From Lentinus brumalis (Eukaryota > Basidiomycota > Agaricomycetes > Polyporales > Polyporaceae), in the NCBI GenBank assembly GCA_001792895.1, contig MARA01000013.1:1054001-1118000 (forward strand): a DNA stretch of 64,000 nucleotides, written 5' to 3'. Below are positions 10,621 through 23,404 of this stretch, in pieces (within the stretch, counting starts at the first letter, position 1; each line of letters begins with the position of its first letter). The notes below the pieces were generated by a model. It was not told the DNA's origin, did not search any database, and saw nothing but the letters and a program-made list of their open reading frames with translations. Position numbers and translations under genes: made by a program.

Positions 10621-13140
10621 TCGTATACGTATGCGAGCATATGTCAGCGGAATTGCACAAGAGACGTCGAGTCCGAGGGTGTAGAGTTGGGTGAGATGCA
10701 CAGAGGAGGGCCAGGAGGTAGACATACAAGCAGATGGAGGAAAACGGATAAGTCACAGGCTCAAGAGTCGAATATCGCTCGCTCTTGTCCAAAAGTTTGC
10801 AGTGAGCATTCCTCGTCAAACGTGATCCTCCGTGCAATTCCACCAACGAGGACACAAATACAGCGCCAGAGATCAAAAGGACAACACAGTCCTCGCGCTG
10901 TGCTGCGTAGAGTCTGCGGACATGTCGCTGAGCACGGAGGACAGAGGAGGAGAGAAGCTCGTCACTGGAGGACGAAATTGGATCCGCTGGCAGGTGCACT
11001 GCTTCTACTCGACCCGCGCTTCGAAGCCGTCCACCACTTCATGCGGACTCATCTTGCACGTCAAGACATGGGAGCCCTGCGGCGTGGCTAGTGAGAACGC
11101 ACGGTTGAAGACGAGTGCAGCGAACCATCCGCAACATTCTCTGGAGAGGGCGAGGGCGATAGCATCGAGCCTCGGGACGAGTGTGAGACGCCGAACTACA
11201 TAGGTCCCAGACGACTCCGAGTCAGAGCATGAGGAATTGGAGGGTGGAGACGGCGGTGCGGATGGGGATAGGGAGACTCCGACGGTGGAAAGATGAGAGT
11301 TTCCCGGTGGAGACCGTAGCCGCAGTCCTTATCGTACATCCGCTGCTCCTTCTCCTCCGACCGCTCGTCCTTGTAGTCAACCCAGGTCCCAGGGAAGCGT
11401 CGGAACAGCTTTCCTGTAAGCGTGAACTCCATGTGCAGAACCAGACGACCGGTCGGCTTGTACTCGTCCGTTGTGGAGAACAGTATGCAGCCCTCCTGCC
11501 TGTGCAGCAACGCCCTCAAGCGCGTTCAGCAGATCACTCAGAACGACAGGCGATGCCATGGAGTCGCTGGAATCCCTGCCTCTCTGCGCGCACTGCATCG
11601 CTCTTCGCCGGATCGACGACTCGCATCTGATCCCTTGCGATAGACGGATCCTCCATGAGCACGAGCACGACGCGCTTGTGCAGGAGCTCGGCGATGTCAG
11701 AGTTGAGCGTCGGGTCGTGTGCGTGAGGGAGAAGATGTAGACGTCGAGAAGGAGCTGACCTGCGATGGTGTTATGAGCGAGCTCTTCCAGACGCCCGGAG
11801 AGGGTACAGGAGGTGTCCACGGCGGTGCGCGATGCCTGGATAGACCATCGGTGTCAGCGACGACCGGAGACACAGCGCGGGCGTGGGACTGACCTGCCTC
11901 GGGGTAGTCGTGACTGCGTGCTTCCCAGGAAGTCATCCGCGCGTGCAGGAGGAGCCCTGCGACTTCTGTGAGCACATGAGCGTCCAGTAGTCCGTGACGA
12001 GGAACGCCTTCAGCCAGTGCTGCTCAACGGCGAGAGATACGACAAAAGCAACGAAAAATGACAACTGAAGGAGAGAGGATGGGCCATCTGACAGCGAACT
12101 GGGTCCGCGGGCGAGCAGCCTGCAACCGCGCTCAAGCCCGCGGTTCTGGTGCTCGCCATCGCGGGCTCCTTCTCACATATCTTCAACGTCAGGCTGCTTT
12201 GCATCCAGTCGGGGATCTGACGGCGGTGTACTCGATGGACGGTAGATGCGGGCGCGGCGACAGCGTCGAGGGACTGGTGCAAGTGTGAAGGCTCATTGGG
12301 AGGCGAGGTCGTCGAAGCTCGGACACTGCGGTACGAGCGTGTAAGAGCTCTGCATGTGTGCCGGGCGCGACGAGGGTGCCCTACAGCACAGGGGTGCACG
12401 GTGTCTGGAATCCGTGACAACTCGTCGGGCGGGGGAGCCAGTATGTTGATGTCAGGGAGGCGGGCGAATCAGGTCGAGGCCAAGATTAACAGAGAGGGGA
12501 TGTCATGTCGGGGATAGTGCTTGTACGTGCGCGCAGGAGACGTGCACTGTGGGCTCCGGGCAACAGCACACCTGGGAGACGAGCGCACGATGGCGGAGGT
12601 GACACAACAAATGGATATGGATGAGGACAAGGACATATCACTCTGCGAGAAGGGCGAGCGTCGGTATGGCGGGTCATGGGGAGATCAGGACTCTGTAGAA
12701 AACTCACCTGGGACCATCGTCCCGCGTGCATCACGCGTTCCTACCCTCTGCGCCAGCTCTGCTCTCGGAGTGACATGCTTCAGCAATATATACGCCTTGA
12801 GAGCAGCCGTGTGATATTCTATGACGCCTCATGCGGACCATCGTTTCCGCAGGCTGTCGAGAATAACTGGCTGCCACTTGGAGTCCTGGAGAGAATGTGG
12901 AAGGACCGGTTGAAGACCTAGTACTGACATCCAGGGCCCACAGGCTTTGGGATAGAAGCTCGAAGACGGGGGCAGACTGGTAAGCAGAGGAGCGAGAAGT
13001 CTAGTTCCAGACCCCGTGCGCAAGGATCTCAGCAGAGAGCTCGGATGGTCGCCCAGGAGTTGGTCCGGGGTGTTGCCCTATAGCCACGGCAGCTCGAGCT
13101 CGTCGTGGTCGCTGCAAGAGGAGGCAGGCGCCCGACAGAG
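10620..13140 (-). pseudogene. BCS1-like AAA ATPase relic B2
   Basis: On the minus strand, 11,196-11,820 contains GRLEELAHNTIAGQLLLDVY and SLTHTT, the region after Walker A. Next come LSDLLNALEGVAAQ, a strong BCS1 signature (family: LSGLLNALDGV), then ILFSTTDEYKP and HMEFTLTGKLFRRFPG. The N-terminal part reaches about 13,130. These motifs fall in different frames, so the gene is frameshifted. Its 5' end faces the unknown gene of unit 2, and the two genes would have shared a divergent promoter. The stretch 12,000-12,500 is hard to align to any family motif. Confidence 0.65.
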
Positions 13141-16100
13141 GCATGCTCTGCTCCACTCTCTCGCACCTTGCGCTTCGAACTCGACTCGCTCTCTGCTACG
13201 TCCTTTCTAACTGTCGCGTCGCCGCCTCGTTCTCGTGTCGCCCTCCGCCTCGGTTCAGCTCTATGCCGTGTCCTTCCAATGCACCACGGTGGACTCGTCC
13301 TGCGCGTCGTCCCCCGCTCTTCCCCCTTCTGGCTCTCTGTTGCTCGCGCCGTCTTTACGCCGTCCTGCCCATTGCTTGACTCCTCTGCACGGCAAGTGCT
13401 AGGTGTGCTTCTCCCGCATGCGCTTCGGTGAGTAGCTATGTACAGGCTCCTCAGCGTTGACTTCACATATCTCATACACGCACATGTGCGCATACAGTCG
13501 GACGTACGCTCTCATTTCCTGGCCTGGATCACTTAGTACTGTCGTATGCAGTTCCGCCTTTGCTCTTTTGCGTACTAATTTACCGCAACTCTCCAGACCT
13601 GGCCGGTTCAGTCGCATGATTGGGCCAGTCGCCAACGCACCCGCTCCTTTAACCCCCACTACTTCTTTGAGGTCTCGCGCCGCCTCCAAGGGGACTCGCA
13701 GCCCGTGAACAAGACATTAATAAAAGGCACGCGTGAAGCTCATCGAAGGCGCGACATGTAGCTCCACCGACACGGTCCTTGTCCAAAGACGATGCCCTTC
13801 TCTCAAGTCACAACCTGTGCATTCTCGGTGAGCTTCATCCTTCTCTCTATACAGAGCGCGCCATTCATTACCTGCCTCGCACCCCAGCACGAGCTTGCTT
13901 TTGCGTTTCGTCAGTGCAACACTGTCCCGACTCGTCGAAAACGGTTAGGCAAGCAGCGAGGTACGTAGTGGCGTGTCCCATCGTCATTGTTCTACATGGA
14001 TATCTGAATTCAATACAGGAACAGCTGGGTCGCATGCAATATTAGCCTCTGTCAGCATACCGCGGGCTGGATGAGATACCTCTCAAGAGAAGACGGCGCA
14101 AGCACGCGCCCATCTGCGCGCAGCAATATCACACCCAACACGATGATACAGCCGTGGTCTTCAAGCTGGAGCAAGTGGCATCCGGCCCGAGCGTGGGCTC
14201 GAGCGAGCTGGTAGTCGAGCGCGTCTGACGGCTTGCTGCAGGTACGTCGCGCGCAGAGGGTTGCAGAGTCCCCGTTATATTCATCTGCCTGGGTACTGGG
14301 TGTATACAGGTCCTACTCGCCGAGCACGTCTCTACGCAACCCCGCGACGCTGCTGGCCTCCGAGCAAGTGAAGTGAGCTTGGGTGCGTCCAATCCTCTTC
14401 ACAGACCCATCCCCCGCATTCTAACCAGTCACACAGTACGTTGTGTCATCGCTACAGGCTGAGGGCATATACCTATAGAGAAACGTCACGATAGCCATCG
14501 ACGGCCATGGAAAGGCATCCCGGAGTCGCGGCGGGCTCGACAATTACGAGGGTTAAGAACCACGTAAATGGCGACGCGGATCTGCGCGGACGTGTCTACG
14601 ACTCGACGGGGCCCGGATGTCTATGTCCTTAGCTACGGCGGCCCTCCCGGTCGCCTCTCTTGTTGATGGCTGCGCGCTCCGCCTTATCCCTCAAGAGGTA
14701 AGCGTCCTGCGTTCAAATACACTATTTGCGGGCAGCGAGCGTGTGCTCATCTCGGCCATCAGCTACTGCGCATCCTATCATACAACTCGCTCGGGTGAGC
14801 GCAACAACATGCGAGCGCACCTCTGCGAAACCAGTGTACAGGCTCGTCGCCCAGGTACAGGTTAGATCCCTCCACACATACTGGTCCCTCGACCCTGTGC
14901 GCCTCGTCTGGAAGTCCGAACATCCGCAGGCTGTCCAGGTCGTGCGGAACTCGGAAACCTAACCAACTGGCTGGAATCCTAGGAGATGTCGGTGGGGCCG
15001 GAACGCCGGCATGGCATGAGGTGAAGGCTCACTTGCCCGAGCTCGCAACGCGAACCTGCAATGTTGGGACGTTGATAGGACTCATCAGTGCGGTACAATG
15101 TGCGGCGCAGGGTGGAAACGAGGTCAAGAAGATGGACTTGTACTTCTTCCGGGCTTGTACGGAACACGAGGCTGGTGAAAGGCTGGATAGGCAATACCTG
15201 CACCGGAGAGGTCGGATCGTCAGCGCGGCGACTACAGGGAAGGTGAGCAACTAACCGGTATTGTCCGCATTTCTCCGTCGTCTGTGCGGTGTGCTGATAG
15301 AGACAGATTTCTATGTCCAGTTTGACAGAGCTGGGCAGACAGCACCGACGTGCTTGTGCTGGACACGGGAGGGGACCGGGGTGACCGCGGGCCGACGATC
15401 TCGCTGAGGCCTGCACTCAAAGAGAAGGTTAGGATAGGCGACATGCAGGGAATAGTATGCGCGAGACGTCTTGCTGGGGAGAGTGGTACGGGGTACCTGT
15501 CCGCTCTCTGAGTCGGAGAGGATTCTCGAGCATGTTTTCGACGTCGACGCGTCATTAATTGTGTCCGTCGTAGACGGTAGAAGCCGTGCTGTATTGACAT
15601 TTGCGTCGGAGGGCGGTGCTGGTGCGGCTTGCCTTGAATGCATCCCGAGGTCGTCGTCGGCGTCCACGGTCCCGCCTCTGCTGCTGTATATTACGCCCTT
15701 CTCCTTAGGCTGATATTCTCCATTACTGTCTATGACCTGATGCGTCTTCTACTCCCACCCTCAGCCCTTCACACACGGGCGGCTCTTCCGACTCTTCTTC
15801 CCACCGTGCGCGTCGAGCCCGAACCTCGGCATCCCAACACACAGAAACGGCATGTTCTGGGACACTCTCAACCTGCACTCGCACAAGGTCTTCGAGGACT
15901 ATGACATTGACCCCGGCGACCTGCCTGCAAATCCCGGGCGATCAGTCAATACTGGAGGCAGCCCAGACGCGGCTCTCGAACATCAACGAGGATGATGGAG
16001 AACTGGAGGGAGCCCAGCTTACGCGGGATAGGGACATTCTCAAGGTAAGTGACATCCGTATGAGTATACTGGTAGTACTGGGCAGCTTCATGGGAAGGAA

Positions 16101-16770
16101 GATCGCGCCGGGCCTTTGTTGCCGCGTCATGAGTGGGGAACAGTCATCGAGATGTCAGTACTATCGGACACGATGGCGGCTGCTCGCGCTGAATGCGACC
16201 AGCAGCTGACGTTCGCCTGGGTGCACGGGAACGTGCGTTGACATACCTCGACCTCCCCCAGGAAGACTCGCGCACTCCCGCTCCCTCTCCCGTGCCAGTC
16301 TCGCATTCGCGTGCCTGCGTGCCTTCCGCTTACGCGCGTTCCTCCACAACGTCTGCGCAGGCGGCGCCGCTCTTCGCTCTTCGCGCCTCCGTCTCCTCCG
16401 CCCTCGGTGACACCGCGGCTCTATCTGTGGGCCTCGGTATCCTCAGCCCCGCCCGTCCTATCCATTCGGCTCTCAAACCGCGGCGCACGCATCTCCGTCG
16501 CGCACATCATCATGCCCGCCCTCATACCCGCATACCGTGTCGCTCAGGCGCGACACGTTCTCTGGCGGCTGGGGTCGCTCCTAGCTCGGACGCTGCGGTG
16601 CTGGCAGTTGCGACTTCCCTCCTCACGCACAAATACTATGCCCGCAGTGCTCCTGACGTCGTCTCTGTTATGTGTCCCTGCTTGTCTCTGTTGGTCTGCT
16701 GGAATCCCCCGTGTCTGCTCGCCAGCGCCACCGTCGTTGGTCAATATTTCAATGGTAAGTGCATATAGTC
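13140..16770 (+). pseudogene. Unit 2: decayed multi-exon gene of unknown family
   Basis: This is one of the more complete copies. Exon-like pieces in order: a first exon to about 13,425; PAICAQQYH-type block at 14,110-14,225 before a GGTACGTCGCGCGCAG splice region; SLATAALPVASLVDG at about 14,628; LGDVGGAGTPAWHEVKAHLP at 14,985-15,050; TDVLVLDTGGDRG near 15,350; SLSESERILEHVF near 15,505; AAQTRLSN..GAQLTRDRDILK at 15,960-16,044 before GTAAGTGACATCC; and a SALGDTAALSVGLGIL segment at 16,400. Frames change between pieces more often than introns explain. No known domain was recognised. The 15,780-16,200 part is nearly identical to 54,410-54,830. Confidence 0.5.
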
Positions 16771-17903
16771 CATCGCTTGCATATGTCTTGACGTCTATAT
16801 GTCTCGACTCTCGTCTCACACGCTCGCACGTGGCCCGTTGCTACGCTTCTCAGTGAAACGGGTGTTTATACTCTCGGTTGCAGAACCTCCTTGTCCTCCG
16901 CTACTTAGGCTCAAAATATGTCTCTCGGTATACGCCCATGCATGTAATCATATCGTAACACACTACCCATATCCCTCAGTATTGCGCTTGCTCCATTGGA
17001 GTTCATGTTACGCCAAAATCAGATGCTCTCGTGCCGATGCAATAACACTGCTTGGCGGTGTGATTCAGTTTGGTGTTCGGGAAGAGCTTCCACCTCGTCG
17101 GGCTCCTCCCGGCTGTTGTGATCATACCTCCAGGTCAGCTCAACAACGGGCACAGCCATCTCCGAACATGCGTTCACCGGTTCATCGTTGCCAGCGGTGT
17201 CACTCAGTGTTGAGAGTGTCCTGAACACACGGTCAGCGGTCGCCTCAGCTAGGAAGATGTAACTCACCTCATCTTTACGATGATGAGGGTCCTCGATGGT
17301 CTGTTGGGCTGTTGCTCATGATGCGCGAACACACATGTCATTCAGTCGCACTGATGGTTGTACAGGAACCATATCTCACTCTTCCATCCATCTAGTTGCG
17401 ACAATGCCCGGTTCAGAATGTCAGGTGGCAGCATGCCCATTGAGACATGTATCTCCGCGGCACCTCATCCACTTGCCCTTCGGGTCTTCTCTCCGGCCGG
17501 CTGTGCCATTATGCCACTGCAATATGCACAGGCACAAAGTTCGTGCTGCTACCTGTGCTCATCCTCTGTTCAATTGCCATGGCTGACCATCCAAAACACC
17601 TTCAGTTCGATCCAGCAACACTATTTGATTGGCTAGATGGCCATTCAGCCACGCAACACCGGTCCACGCAACTGCAGTGTGCGGCTGCCTCGAACTCGCA
17701 CAGACTCTCTACCACATGGTGTGGTTAGGAGATTATCAGACATGGTGGTTTCCAGGTGTGTACCTCGACGACCATCTGACGACAGGCACCCTATTAGATG
17801 GTGACCGTACTGCCGTGTGCAATATAAGACCTGGTTATGCCATGACTGTAGTCGCAATATTCCTTCACCCTCAGTGACTTGAGGGTCCTCCTTCGACCTC
17901 ACC
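16770..17903 (+). promoter_or_regulatory. Conserved block upstream of DUF6533 copy 2
   Basis: It matches the blocks before copies 1, 3 and 4. A TATA-like AATATAAG is at 17,821-17,828 and the CCCTCA..TGAGGG inverted repeat at 17,868-17,885. The small ORF that is open in copy 3 carries a one-base deletion here near 17,662. A shorter frame, 17,629-17,877, keeps its C-terminal half. Confidence 0.5.
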
Positions 17904-19646
17904 ATGTCTTCCGACACTGATGATGCTGCTGCGACCATGGCTCTATTCGACGTCCTGTATGTCTCATAGCTGAAGGTTTCTTGTCATGAATAACACTTGC
18001 TGACTCCATCCAAAAGCTATACAGGCCGCGACTGTGTGGTGGCAGCCTCAGGTGCATTCACTCCATTTCAAGCTCATCCATGTCACCCTGATGCTTTCTC
18101 TCGCCATAGTTCTCTTCATCTATGATGCCTTCCTCACATTTGATCAAGAAGTGGCATACTTCTGGACTGCAAAGCACATCAGTGGGGCATCACTCTTGTT
18201 CTTTGCAAACAAGTGGATTTCCATGATGGTCTATGTCATGGGGTTGGTCCAGTTCACATCTTTCCCTTCTGATAAGGTAAGCAGTCTCAGTCCGAGCCAG
18301 GGCAAATCTGACCAAAATCAGAGGTTTGTGTGAAGCCTTGCAGAATCCAGATGACTGAAACATAATTGTTGATGTCTGCAGCTGTTCTGTGTTTAGCAGA
18401 GCTGGGCGGGCAGTGTCAATACTGCAATTTGTTCCTGGAGCAGGTCAGACATGCTTCCAGTCATTGGTTGTGGTTCCTGACATATGCAATCAGCATTCTC
18501 TGCCCTACGTGCATATGTATTGAGCAGGAGCAAGCCCCTGGGAATAGTTGTTGCTGCTTTGTCTCTAGCACCCGTAGGTGCCAATCTGGTGAGTAAACTG
18601 ATGTTCTTGGACTGATATTGACTGCTGCAGAATATTGATAGGCCATGGTGCAGGTTGAATATGGCTATCAGTACTCTGGAGAGAACTTCCCACCATTTGG
18701 ATGCCTCGGAACAGACAACACAACTGCTGCACTCAACCTTAGGTTTGGCTTATTCAGTCTCATCACATCCCTTGGTACTGACTCTGTACAAGGCGTAGGT
18801 TGGCTGACAATCATATGCAATGGCACACACTGATATACAGAACCACACAGTCATAATCATCTCTCGAGTCCCGCTCATCACTGCAGACATCATACTCATC
18901 TACGTCACCTGGACAACACTGAGAGATTCTGCCACCCTGACAGACATCCACAAGTCCAAGAGGCTTACACTGTCTGATGTCCTCTTCCGTGGTGGTATGC
19001 CTGCCTAAGCAAATTCCTTTGGCTTACTGATACCTGACTTATGCACAGGAACCATATATTTTGTGTAGGTCCTGCAGCAAAGGTCCCCAAAGCAACTTAT
19101 TCAGTTGAACACTGGCATCATCACTAGCATCCTGTTTGTTTTGAACATTCTTCATCTGGTCCTTTCTGCCACTGCGGTAAACATCAACCTGTCAAATATC
19201 TGCATGTCAGCATTCATGCATACTTCCATAGGTGGCAAGTGATGACAGTCAGAGTGTTATCACTCAATTCACTGGCCCGTATGTGTATACTTTACGCTGC
19301 TAACCATAGAACTCTGAGAGCATCCACTCACACCAAATCCATTTGCAGAATCACTGCAATCCTCATCTCGCGCTTCCTCCTCGAACTTCAAGAAGCAAAC
19401 CACACGGTCATAAAGCTCGATGCGGATGATCCATTGCATTCCTCGAGGAACACATGGGACAGCACACCCAGCTTCATCTCATCCCTCGGAGGCTTCATCA
19501 ATCCCAGTCGCTCGGCACAGTCTGATGATGACAGTGCTATTGAGTTGCAAGACCGGTCACCTTCAGAGGACCCAGGAGAGGAGGAGGGGGAGGTCCCGTC
19601 CGAGGTAGTGCCTGAGGCCACTGTGTCATCATCTTCCATTGCGTAG
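17904..19646 (+). pseudogene. DUF6533 membrane protein, copy 2, with one in-frame TGA
   Basis: Exons parallel copy 1: 17904-17956, 18017-18051, 18110-18276, 18344-18443, 18494-18588, 18654-18794, 18841-18994, 19049-19064, 19128-19176, 19232-19278 and 19349-19646. The sum is 1,155 nt, a whole number of codons. Motifs such as YDAFLTFDQEVAYFW, FSALRAYVLSRSKP, TWTTLRDSATLTD and ISRFLLELQEANH are present. At 18,356-18,358 exon 4 has TGA where the other copies have TGC (Cys). Unless an alternative acceptor skips it, the product would stop after about 90 residues, following the first helices. Everything downstream is still in frame, so the stop must be recent, a sequencing error, or bypassed by splicing. 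Confidence 0.75.
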
Positions 19647-20317
19647 TATCTCACCATGGCAGATCTCGGTCTGGGATTTCCATAGATGCGTATCAGCAGT
19701 TTGGTCCATGATTCCTGTCCTTCTTTCAATCTCAGTGCAGTATTTCTTGGGTATTTATACAGCTCTGCCAAGTGCAAAGCTCTCTGAGGGTCCTCATGTA
19801 TCTATGATAGTGTTTTTGTTACTACACTCTTGAATTAGGCTTCAGACGGACACTTGTGGATTTGTGCCACTCCAAAAGATTCCTCCTCTTTTACCCTCAA
19901 TTTCAATCAAAGGAAGGGTTTCCCTTTCACCGATCAAGCTTTTTGTCTCACCCCACTGGCTTCTTCAAGATGTTGATGGATCCTGGACCCAGCAGACTCT
20001 ACTCATATTTTGACTGATTGCTCAATGTCTACAGTGCATGGGCACCTCGACAAGGGATGACTTTGCGACTCTGAGGCGGCGGCACTGGCAAGGTGTCCTG
20101 CGGCAGGCGAGTGTCCGCGTATAAGAGCACTGCGAGTGTCCACTACTAAACCATCCTGTTTAGGTACGCCACAGCACCTCGGACTACTTGTGAATGGGTC
20201 CAGTTCCTCGGAGGATCACACAGCTGTATTTATCAGATCACAGTGGTACTATGTCAGGAAACCGTCAATCCCCACCACAATAAACTATAGCTCTGGTAGA
20301 CCTCTGCAGAACTGGTA
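19647..20317. other. 3' flank of DUF6533 copy 2
   Basis: It resembles the flanks of the other copies but with many substitutions and deletions, and is more decayed. I see no gene in it. Homology ends at the palindrome at 20,318. Confidence 0.4.
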
Positions 20318-20337
20318 ATCATCAGTCGACTGATGAT
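20318..20337. repeat. Perfect 20-bp palindrome
   Basis: ATCATCAGTCGACTGATGAT is fully self-complementary and marks the left limit of sequence unique to this unit. Confidence 0.75.
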
Positions 20338-20380
20338 GAAAGCCGTAGAATTTAGTGCGAACCACAGGGGCGGGATGGAA

Positions 20381-20470
20381 GTGAGCGGTCGCACACGGTA
20401 GACCGCTCACCAAGCATCTATAGAGCCCTGTAGATCGTGTGCATCGGCTCTACAGTGCTCTACAGATGCT
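20381..20470. repeat. Two adjacent inverted repeats
   Basis: A 10-bp perfect stem with a 10-nt loop (20,381-20,410) is followed by a 58-bp imperfect palindrome (20,413-20,470) whose arms share AGCATCT.TAGAGC.CTGTAGA. Confidence 0.65.
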
Positions 20471-21789
20471 GGCAGGGGACTCTACTGTGCATGGCATCCT
20501 AGCAGCTGGCTCGACGGCATTCGAGAACACGACGGTCCCAGCAGCTCATAGCGCTCATATTCGGGCACATGGGCACACAATCGTTGTTCGATGCAGCAAA
20601 GAAATATATTGACTCGGGAAAGGGCACAACAAGAAGACACTGGCAGCAGTCACTATGTGGAACGTCTGAGTATCGCAGAGCCAAGTCACGCACGGGCAAG
20701 GAGGGCCACCAGGCAGCCAAAGGTGAGTGTGACTCGGATGCGATGCGGTAAAGCTGCAATTTCGGACTCACCAACGAAGACGCATACATAGTAGACAGAA
20801 TGTAGACACCATGTTTACCTTGAGTAAGCACTCGGAGGATCCGGAGTGGCTGCCGGGGACCTCAGTGACAGCATGATGTCCCTGTGCAGCGGCCAGGGAA
20901 GAGGATATATGCGTGATGGCCTTGCGGGGCGGGAAACGCACCTTGGGGCTCTCCAAGATCACCTCGGAGTCGGGGGTACAGCAGTAGCGACGAGGAATGA
21001 GACGACACGTACCTCACGAGAACGAGCCGTAAAGCAATGAGTGAGTAAGTACTCACCGGCACCATCGACCAACGAGCAAAAAGTGCGGCCTCTCCAAGCA
21101 TCGGGGCATGCACCGTCCGGTTGAGGGAGCCGAGCAACTGGTGGTGGCCGAGGCCGACTCGAGACAGCCCATGGGACGTGAGGGGGAGGGGTGGTGGGGG
21201 AGAGGGGGAGAGAAGTGGTGCGCCGATGCGAGGACGAGCACTCAGCTTATGAGATGCGACGCTCCTACCGTAAACGGAGTATATGCACTCACGTGATGAG
21301 CGTGCTCTCAATGCAGCTCGCATCTCTGCCTTTCTCCTCCACTCCTCTGTCTTCTATAAAATGACAGGCTGCATCATCAACAGACACATGACGCCATGAA
21401 GGTCTTATGACGTGACTCCAAACGCCAACGAGCGGACTGCCTGCGAGTCGCAACTCCACTGCAGTCAAGTCTCGGCCGCCCCGGGGCGCAAGTACTTAAT
21501 GCAGGCTCCGTAGTCGATGACAACGACGTCCTTCTCCACTGAATGCTCTCGCTTTGGCACACGGATGGTGTACCACGGCCTCAACGGCCTGAGCCGCCAT
21601 AACAAGGAGGGCCTGAGGGGCACGCAGATACATGAGGTTGGTGCGGACAATGGCAAGCACCGTGCCATAGTGCCTTTGACGATACGCGGTAACCATTTAG
21701 CGACCTCGTTCACTTTCTGTAGACCACTATCGATACTCACGCACCGCTCTACAGACCTCTACAGAACCCAAGCACCCTCGATGGATAGC

Positions 21790-22035
21790 TACCGCCTACC
21801 CCTCTACGAGTAGACTCGACCCGTTAATATCGTCAATGGCAGTTCTTCGTGTCGCACGACCATCAACTGCCGCACGGTGCGCGTTTTCCCAACGTATAGC
21901 ACGGCCTGTAGGGTTCATCATGGTGATCTGTATACGGCCCTCCTGCATGCGAACACTGTGGCGTGCGTTCAGCAGCTCAGTGAGAGTGATGCACCATGCA
22001 ACGGCATTACTGAATTCCATGTCTTGCTGCGCAGA
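21790..22035 (-). pseudogene. BCS1-like fragment B3
   Basis: On the minus strand, ITLTELLNARHSVRMQEGRI matches the LSGLLNALDG..EGRI block just after Walker B in BCS1 proteins. Only this part of the gene remains. It is bounded by the hairpin-rich insertion on one side and a fragment of the unknown plus-strand gene on the other. Confidence 0.5.
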
Positions 22036-22039
22036 CCAT

Positions 22040-22690
22040 GCGCCCTCTCCGAGGCTCGTTTACTGCACTCACATTGGTACAACCTCCACTTCACTCGACC
22101 TCGAGATTCTTGACGCAAACTATGTGCAAGATTGCGCACCGAGCGGCGCTGCGCAACGCTGCGTTGCATTGCACATTTTTTCTGTGGGCCCCATTTGCGG
22201 GGGTACACGGGAGCGCGTCTCGACCTACATCAGCTCTCCGAATCGCGAATGCCCTCTCCCGAGCCGGGGCCAGTCGGCGCGCTTGCGTGCCTTGGGCTCA
22301 TGCATGGCCCTCGATGACGTTGCACAGGTAAATGCTGCTCTTTGCGCCTCCGTCTCCTCCACCCTCGGTGACGCCGCGGCTCGAATCGAGGGCCTCGTTA
22401 TCCTCAGCCTGCCGGTCCCCTCCAGCCTGCTCACGGACCGCGGCGCGTGCATGTTCGTCGCGCATATTGTCGCACCTCCGTGTTGGCCAGTCAGGCACGA
22501 CGCATTCGCTGGGGTCGCTATCCAAATGCCGCTGGGCTGGAAGTCGCCAAGTCCCTCCTGACGCACAAACACTGTTCCCGCAGTGCTCCTGCAGGACATC
22601 TGGTCTTGTTTGTAATGCATCTTAGCTTGTGTCTTCGGTCCTCTTGGATCCCCCGTAACTGCTCGCCAGCATCACTATCGTTAGTTCATT
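22040..22690 (+). pseudogene. Fragment of the unknown gene (3' part)
   Basis: ALCASVSSTLGDAAARIEGLVI at 22,340-22,400 corresponds to the SALGDT..GLVILS block of other units. The downstream sequence also aligns, up to the CTGCAGGACATCTGGTCTTGTTTGTAATG stretch shared with 49,255-49,285. It is an extra truncated unit. Confidence 0.4.
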
Positions 22691-23391
22691 ATCTGTAACC
22701 GTCGTGGCGACAGAGGAGGGCCAAGAGTAGATACATACATGCAGACATGGGCAGATGAGGAAGACGATTGAATCGCAGGCTGGAGCTGAATGATGTTTGA
22801 TCTTGTGCGCAAGTTCGTCATAAACGTTCCTCATTCAGCGCCGCAATCCTCCACCCCTTATGAGTCGCCCAACGAGGACACCCTGCTGGCGAGTCCGGGA
22901 CGAGAGATCAAAAGCAGAAGTAGTCCTCGCGCTGTCTCTCAATACAGTCAGCGGCGAGCATGAGGGGCGGAGGAAGAGAGAAGCCGCTGCACTACTTCAG
23001 CAAGTTCTACTCGACTCGCTCCTGAACGTCGTCCACCAGTTCTGACGGATGCGGCTTGCATGACATTCACATACTGTAGCCCTGGGGTGTCGCCATCGAG
23101 GATGCACGCCTCGGACGAGTGCAGCAAAGCAATCCGCGAGCTCATGCGCCTTCTTGGGCGAGCGCGAGAGCCTCGGGTCATGCGACGAGCGTGTGATGCC
23201 GACATGGTTCGCCAGGAGGAAGCAGAGGGTTGAGACAGAGGTGCCGATGACGATAGAGAGAACAAAAGGGGTGGAAAGTTGAGAGCTTCCCGGTGAAGAG
23301 CCATACCTGCAGTCCTTCTGGTAAGTCCGCTGCTACTGAGGCTCCGGCTGCTTGTCCTCGTAACCAATCGAGGGAAGCGTCGGAACAGCTC

Positions 23392-23404
23392 GCCCGTAGT
23401 CGTG
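23392..23404. repeat. Target site duplication, left
   Basis: GCCCGTAGTCGTG borders the 1,240-bp element and recurs directly after it at 24,645-24,657. Confidence 0.85.

Larger units (their letters stand above)
20318..21790. mobile_element. Hairpin-rich insertion, probably a non-autonomous element
   Basis: No other unit contains this stretch. It opens with a perfect 20-bp palindrome at 20,318-20,337. A hairpin with stem GTGAGCGGTC/GACCGCTCAC follows at 20,381-20,410, then an imperfect palindrome at 20,413-20,470 (AGCATCT..AGATGCT). The right side, 21,720-21,780, repeats CTCTACAG. BCS1-relic sequence resumes at about 21,790. No transposase and no clear terminal repeat pair were found; the ends are approximate. 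Confidence 0.4.
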
